From: an uncultured bacterium
Lineage (GTDB): Bacteria > Actinomycetota > Actinomycetes > S36-B12
DNA length: 10,042 bases
Direction: 5' to 3'
Assembly (NCBI GenBank): GCA_903940375.1
Contig: CAJAKT010000115.1
Coordinates: 1 to 10,042 of the forward strand
Shown: positions 6,814-10,042 of the stretch, piece after piece
How the letters are laid out: each line of letters starts with the position of its first letter
Position numbering within the stretch: the first letter of the stretch is position 1
Notes under the pieces: generated by a model
The model's input: the letters and a program-made list of their open reading frames with translations, nothing else
Database searches by the model: none
Told to the model about the DNA's origin: nothing
Position numbers and translations under genes: made by a program

Positions 6814-6827
6814 GCGACGATCTCGGG
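6814..6827. promoter_or_regulatory. 14-bp divergent start region (zapE / reductase)
   Basis: Only GCGACGATCTCGGG separates the two start codons. GACGAT (6816-6821) ends six bases before the GTG at 6828. On the other strand CGAGAT (6825-6820) ends six bases before the ATG at 6813. Neither side has a Shine-Dalgarno. Each promoter's -35 must lie within the other gene, so the two divergent promoters would interfere physically and may be coordinately controlled. Confidence 0.5.
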
Positions 6828-7529
6828 GTGCGCCGCCTCCTGCCAGCCCCCATCGTCGACCTCAGCGACGACGACCTGCGCGCGGCCTACATGTTCCCTG
6901 AGCAGCGGCCGTGGGTCCGAGCCAACATGGTGTCGACTCTCGATGGCGCGATGCGTGGCACCGACGGCGGATCGCGCTCGATCAGCACACCCGCGGACCA
7001 GCGGGTCTTCTCGATCGCGCGCGCGGATGCCGACGTGATCCTGGTCGGCGCAGGCACGATCCGCGCCGAGGACTACCGGCCGTCGAAGAAGACCGTCGCG
7101 ATCATCTCGAACCGCCTCGACCTGCCGCTCACCCTCCGCATGCTCGCTGAGCGCACGGATGAGAATCCCCGCCCGCTTGCCTTCACCACCGACGCCGCGG
7201 CGGCCGACGCGTCTGAGGCGCTGCGCGCACTCATCGATGTCGTGCCCTGCGGGTCCCACGTCGTCGACCTGCACCGAGTGGTCGCCGAACTCGCGGCGCG
7301 CGGGCTCGGGCGCATCCACTGCGAGGGCGGACCGAGCCTGCTGGGTGACCTGGCGGCCGAAGGACTCCTCAACGAACTGCTGCTCACCGTGGCCCCGCGC
7401 CTGCTGGGCGGCGGGCCGCAGGAGCACATCCTCAGCGTGGCCGGTGGCTTCACCCCCCCGCTTCGACTGACGCCCACGCAGGTCCTCGAGGAGGACGGCA
7501 GCGTCTTCATCCGGGCGCGGGCCACCTGA
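6828..7529 (+). CDS. Pyrimidine reductase / RibD C-terminal domain protein
   Basis: 233 residues, one RibD-C (dihydrofolate-reductase fold) domain without the deaminase half of full RibD. Visible motifs are ANMVSTLDGAMRG (32-44, the xSxDG substrate loop), DVILVGAGTIRAEDY (about 69-83, the nucleotide-binding GAGTxR turn) and CEGGPSLLGDL (about 165-175), followed by ELLLTVAPRLLGGG. The family uses NADPH to reduce pyrimidine or pterin intermediates in riboflavin synthesis. The mycobacterial relative Rv2671 also shows dihydrofolate-reductase activity, so flavin, folate or both are possible here. It starts with GTG, leaderless by appearance. It is coupled to the downstream ligase by TGATG and diverges from zapE. 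Confidence 0.88.
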   Translation: MRRLLPAPIVDLSDDDLRAAYMFPEQRPWVRANMVSTLDGAMRGTDGGSRSISTPADQRVFSIARADADVILVGAGTIRAEDYRPSKKTVAIISNRLDLPLTLRMLAERTDENPRPLAFTTDAAAADASEALRALIDVVPCGSHVVDLHRVVAELAARGLGRIHCEGGPSLLGDLAAEGLLNELLLTVAPRLLGGGPQEHILSVAGGFTPPLRLTPTQVLEEDGSVFIRARAT

Positions 7530-8620
7530 TGCTCACCCCACCGATCGAGCCGATGCTCGCCAGGCCATTGGGGCACGGCCTCCCCTCGGATACCGACGGG
7601 GTCAGTTTCGAGCCCAAGTGGGATGGCTTCCGGTGCCTGCTCTTCCGGTCGGGCGACGACGTCGTGCTGCAGGGCCGCGGTCGATCCGCCGCGGCCGCGG
7701 GCGACATCGTCGACCTCGCTTACGCCTTCCCCGAACTGGTCGCCGCTGCGCGAGAGCAGGTGCCCGCGGGAACCGTCATCGACGGGGAGATCGTCGTCGC
7801 CCGCGCCGGTCGCCTCGACTTCGCCGCGCTCTCGACCCGGCTTCGGCCGCGGTCCGAAGCAGGCGGCGCCAACATCACCCGACTGTCCGCCGATCTTCCG
7901 GCGTCACTGCTCGCCTTCGACGTGCTGTGGTCTGACCGCGACCTGATGGCGCTGCCCTTCAGCGAGCGTCGCGCGCACCTCGAGCAGCTGGCCGCATCGT
8001 GGCGACCGCCGCTCCTCCTCACCCCCACGACCCGCGATCGCACCGTCGCGCAGTCGTGGTTCGACGGGTTCGAGTCCGCTGGCGTCGACGGCCTTATCGT
8101 CAAGGCGCTCACCGACCCGTACATGCCCAGCAAGCGAGCGCAGGGCAAGGTCAAGCACCAGCGAACCGCCGATGTCGTTGTTGCCGGATGGCGGGCGCAC
8201 GCCCGACCCGGCCCGGACGGAGCGCCCGTCGTGGGCAGCCTGCTGCTCGGGTTGCACGATGCCGATGGGGTCCTGCAGTACATAGGTGCAGCGTCCGCCT
8301 TCACCGCAGCAACGCGCGCGCAGCTTGTGACGCTCATGGGCCCTCTTGAAGTCATCGGCGATGACCACCCATGGCGGGGTGCCATCGCCGGGAACGTGCC
8401 CGGTGAGGCCAGTCGCTGGAAGAAGGAGCAGGAGTGGACGGCCGTGCGGCCGGAACTCGTCGCCGAGGTCACCTACGACCAGATGGAGGGACCCCGCTTC
8501 CGGCACGTCGCCGGCTTCCTCCGCTGGCGACCCGATCGTGGACCGGCATCCTGTGGCTTCGACCAGTTGGACGTCCCGCCACCAGCGCGGATCGAGGAAC
8601 TGCTCGCCTCGCTGACCTGA
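7529..8620 (+). CDS. ligC: ATP-dependent DNA ligase, LigC type
   Basis: 363 residues. The nucleotidyltransferase domain carries motif I EPKWDGFR (28-35, with Lys30 the expected AMP acceptor), a DGEIVV segment, motif III LLAFDVLW, motif IV DGLIVK at about 187-192 and motif V KVKHQRT near 207. The OB domain follows, with RFRHVAGFLRWRPD near the end. The length and lack of polymerase or nuclease domains fit LigC rather than LigD. Mycobacterial LigC enzymes act in back-up strand-break and base-excision repair. The first residue of motif IV, normally Glu, is Asp187 here, a conservative change. Start and reductase stop overlap as TGATG. No Ku gene is in the window. The gene ends 12 bp before a perfect 17-bp inverted repeat. 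Confidence 0.9.
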   Translation: MLTPPIEPMLARPLGHGLPSDTDGVSFEPKWDGFRCLLFRSGDDVVLQGRGRSAAAAGDIVDLAYAFPELVAAAREQVPAGTVIDGEIVVARAGRLDFAALSTRLRPRSEAGGANITRLSADLPASLLAFDVLWSDRDLMALPFSERRAHLEQLAASWRPPLLLTPTTRDRTVAQSWFDGFESAGVDGLIVKALTDPYMPSKRAQGKVKHQRTADVVVAGWRAHARPGPDGAPVVGSLLLGLHDADGVLQYIGAASAFTAATRAQLVTLMGPLEVIGDDHPWRGAIAGNVPGEASRWKKEQEWTAVRPELVAEVTYDQMEGPRFRHVAGFLRWRPDRGPASCGFDQLDVPPPARIEELLASLT

Positions 8621-8632
8621 CCGTCACGGGCA

Positions 8633-8691
8633 ACCGGGAGAAACGGCCAGAAAGCCCCTCCGGCCGCCAGTTCATGGCCGTTTCTCCCGGT
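8633..8691. terminator. Perfect 17-bp inverted repeat after ligC
   Basis: ACCGGGAGAAACGGCCA (8633-8649) is the exact reverse complement of TGGCCGTTTCTCCCGGT (8675-8691), with a 25-base loop. The long perfect stem 12 bp after the ligC stop suggests a transcription terminator, though the only U-rich part (TTTCT) is inside the stem. The length and perfection also suit a small repeated palindromic element or MITE-like sequence. Confidence 0.6.
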
Positions 8692-8779
8692 CTCGCTGAC
8701 AGGAGTCGATCGATCAGGTCTGCGGCAGCTGCCGTGCCCGGCTGGGCTGCACTCGCGGCGGTTCCCCCGGCATCTTCGG

Positions 8780-8865
8780 AGTGCTGACCGGGAAAGCACT
8801 GTGCGACTCCCCTTGCGGAGCGTGAATCTCGAGAGCGCTGTGGGTCAAGTTTTCTGGGGAGTCGC
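8780..8865. repeat. Adjacent inverted repeats in non-coding DNA
   Basis: AGTGCT (8780-8785) pairs with AGCACT (8795-8800) over a 9-base loop. Just after it GCGACTCCCC (8803-8812) pairs perfectly with GGGGAGTCGC (8856-8865) over 43 bases, which contain a CTCGAG centre. GGAGCG (8817-8822) can instead pair with CGCTCC (8867-8872), giving mutually exclusive folds. No gene is evident between 8692 and 8902. Confidence 0.45.
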
Positions 8866-8902
8866 GCGCTCCGTGCTCGGGAATCGCAATGCCAATCAAG
8901 GG

Positions 8903-9200
8903 TCAACCGACGCGACCCGTGGGTTCGAGCTTCCACGAGTCCCAACGATCCGCCTTGAACTTGGCGACCAGAGTTCCCGAAACGTAGACGAGAAGATGCC
9001 CCTTCTTGGTCTCCATCGCAGTCGGTGCGAACGCTTCGAACTTCTCCTTCTGACCGTTCGCCAGCCTCACGGTCAGTACCCAGATCAAAGCACCCTTGAA
9101 TGGTCTTGTCGACGACGCTCGAATACAAGACGTCGAAAGTGACCAGGATTCAAGCGTCGCCGACAGGTCTCTCTTCATTTCCAGACGATTGGTAGGCCAT
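8903..9200 (-). pseudogene. Probable broken small gene, unknown product
   Basis: Reading the minus strand, ATG at 9200 follows GGAGGGG by four bases and gives MAYQSSGNEERPVGDA, then an in-frame TGA (9152-9150). The same frame continues as protein-like ILVTFDVLYSSVVDKTIQG. At about 9090 good coding quality jumps to another frame, giving KGALIWVLTVRLANGQKEKF and later HLLVYVSGTLVAKFKADRWD, ending at 8903. The intact open frame of 91 codons from ATG 9178 has rare codons (AGA, TCA, ATT, CGA, ACA) in its first 27 residues, so that start looks artificial. The upstream frame can extend to an ATG at 9317 (MRELGVQMGAQFLHQP). The family is not recognised. The C-terminal part alternates like a beta-rich domain. 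An intact 91-aa gene, or a sequencing error, remain possible. Confidence 0.45.
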
Positions 9201-9334
9201 GCGTCCCCTCCTGGCGATCTTCACGGCAAGGATGCACCACCGCTCTGGAACGTCGCGCTCCCAAGGATCCGGTTGGTGCAGGAATTGTGCCCCCATCTGG
9301 ACGCCTAACTCCCGCATGTTTAGGCCAACGCAAG

Positions 9335-9469
9335 ATGGGGAAGAACCTTCGCATGGATGGATTCTGGAACGAGCCCGAAGACGATGACCTCGCTGGCCTG
9401 GACGCCGTGATGGCGCTGTGACGGCTGGAGAGCGAGGCGCGGCGTGCTTCACGGGATGTGGGTGACTAA
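9335..9469 (+). pseudogene. TGA-interrupted short frame, possible gene remnant
   Basis: ATG 9335 opens MGKNLRMDGFWNEPEDDDLA, then GLDAVMAL and a TGA at 9419-9421. The same frame continues RLESEARRASRDVGD to a TAA at 9467-9469. Acidic-then-basic composition on both sides of the TGA is protein-like. However, there is no ribosome site and no recognised family, so this may be chance or the tail of a lost gene. Confidence 0.2.
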
Positions 9470-10020
9470 GGATTGCGGCTGACCATGTACGTCTGTACGA
9501 GGTTGGCGACGTGCTCGGCGCAGTCGGGACTGGCGGGTAGCCGGAAGACCTCATCCCAATCACGTAAGTAACCCCCGGAAACCTTGGCGGACAGGTCATC
9601 CCCCTCGAACATGACCGTCATGGCAATCTCCCTGGTCTGGTGCTGCCACCCCTTTGACCGGGTGTTGTAGCGGATATCCAGCCAGAGCCTTTTGCCGTCG
9701 TTGTTGGAGAAGGCCCGCAAGCCCCGCTGTTCTGCGATCTCGCTAATCTCTCGCAGCAACTCGATCCGGGCAGCATTCTGGGTCGTGAACGCCGACCTTT
9801 GTCGCACTTTCTCTTCCTCAGAGCACTCGTAACAACAGACTGTCGTGATCTGATCGCTTGAATCTCTCACGTAATACCCGAGCCGTGCTGGGAACTTCCC
9901 ACACTCTTTGCATGTGAGTCTCTCCAACTGGGCCTTGGTGGCTGCGTCTTCGGCCTTGCCGCAGCGCTGGCACCTATTGGCCCCCCACCCGGCCCGCTTG
10001 CCGCACTTGGTGCATTTCAC
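9466..10020 (-). CDS. Hypothetical protein with two N-terminal zinc-ribbon-like clusters
   Basis: 184 residues. The first cluster is C3-x2-C6 with C17-x2-C20 (KCTKCGK...RCQRCGK). The second is C37-x2-C40 with C63-x2-C66 (TCKECGKFP...CCYEC), the adjacent C62 being an alternative ligand. Each is suited to bind one zinc. A helical, charged linker (about 70-105) leads to a C-terminal domain with RLWLDIRYNTRSKGW and MTVMFEGDDLSAKVSGGYLR, possibly an alpha/beta fold. I do not recognise the family; nucleic-acid or protein binding is a guess. The start is GTG at 10020, with AGGGGG seven bases upstream. Codon use is less G/C-biased than in the left part of the window, which suggests accessory or acquired DNA. 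The stop meets the remnant frame from the other strand. Confidence 0.75.
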   Translation of the reverse strand: MKCTKCGKRAGWGANRCQRCGKAEDAATKAQLERLTCKECGKFPARLGYYVRDSSDQITTVCCYECSEEEKVRQRSAFTTQNAARIELLREISEIAEQRGLRAFSNNDGKRLWLDIRYNTRSKGWQHQTREIAMTVMFEGDDLSAKVSGGYLRDWDEVFRLPASPDCAEHVANLVQTYMVSRNP

Positions 10021-10042
10021 AGCGCGGCCCCCTGCCGTCTCC

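Noticed and set aside
8469..9128. 219-codon minus-strand frame covering the ligC end, the 17-bp inverted repeat and the remnant
   Set aside because: It runs through ligC on the opposite strand and through a perfect inverted repeat. Only its first 15 or so residues look protein-like, and they belong to the broken gene.
8801..9142. Plus-strand 113-codon frame
   Set aside because: It opposes the better-quality minus-strand reading (LIWVLTVRLANG and following) and has no ribosome site.
1..10042. CRISPR array, intact insertion sequence, rRNA
   Set aside because: No regularly spaced direct repeats, transposase motifs or rRNA-like stretches were found on reading both strands.

Overview
The window is GC-rich chromosomal DNA. 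Its codon use, gene families (DUF5302, a LigC-type ATP ligase, a RibD-like reductase divergent from a ZapE-type ATPase, a 38-residue Cys-rich protein) and apparently leaderless starts point to an actinobacterium. The genus cannot be fixed from the sequence alone.

Layout. (1) 1-1043: a hemerythrin-like gene runs off the left edge on the minus strand. It is followed by a small DUF5302 gene (+) and a small CPFC-containing gene (-). (2) 1150-2345: a FUSC/aromatic-acid-exporter-like membrane protein, then tRNA-Val(GAC) with encoded CCA and a palindromic terminator-like hairpin. (3) 2346-2817: about 470 bp with no convincing gene. (4) 2818-5309: a two-gene ABC exporter operon (ATPase plus duplicated permease, ATGA overlap) resembling putative antibiotic exporters. 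(5) 5322-6813, minus strand: zapE, a GlsB/YeaQ-type small membrane protein, and a 38-aa cysteine-rich protein. The last has its own promoter, which coincides with a perfect 20-bp palindrome. (6) 6828-8620, plus strand: a RibD-C/pyrimidine-reductase gene translationally coupled (TGATG) to an ATP-dependent DNA ligase of LigC type. A perfect 17-bp inverted repeat follows. (7) 8692-9465: a decayed zone with lower GC-type codon use, inverted repeats and broken ORFs. (8) 9466-10020: an unrecognised protein with two zinc-ribbon-like cysteine clusters (-).

Most of the window is ordinary housekeeping and transport. Two regulatory signals stand out. One is the ATACCCC-ATGGGGTAT palindrome placed between the -35 and -10 of the Cys-rich small gene, which suggests a CsoR-family-like (metal or sulfur responsive) operator. 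The other is a set of start codons preceded at a fixed 6-nt distance by a -10-like hexamer, including a divergent pair whose start codons lie only 14 bp apart. I did not find a convincing new multi-gene defence or mobile system. The right-hand end is the likeliest place for accessory content continuing beyond the window.
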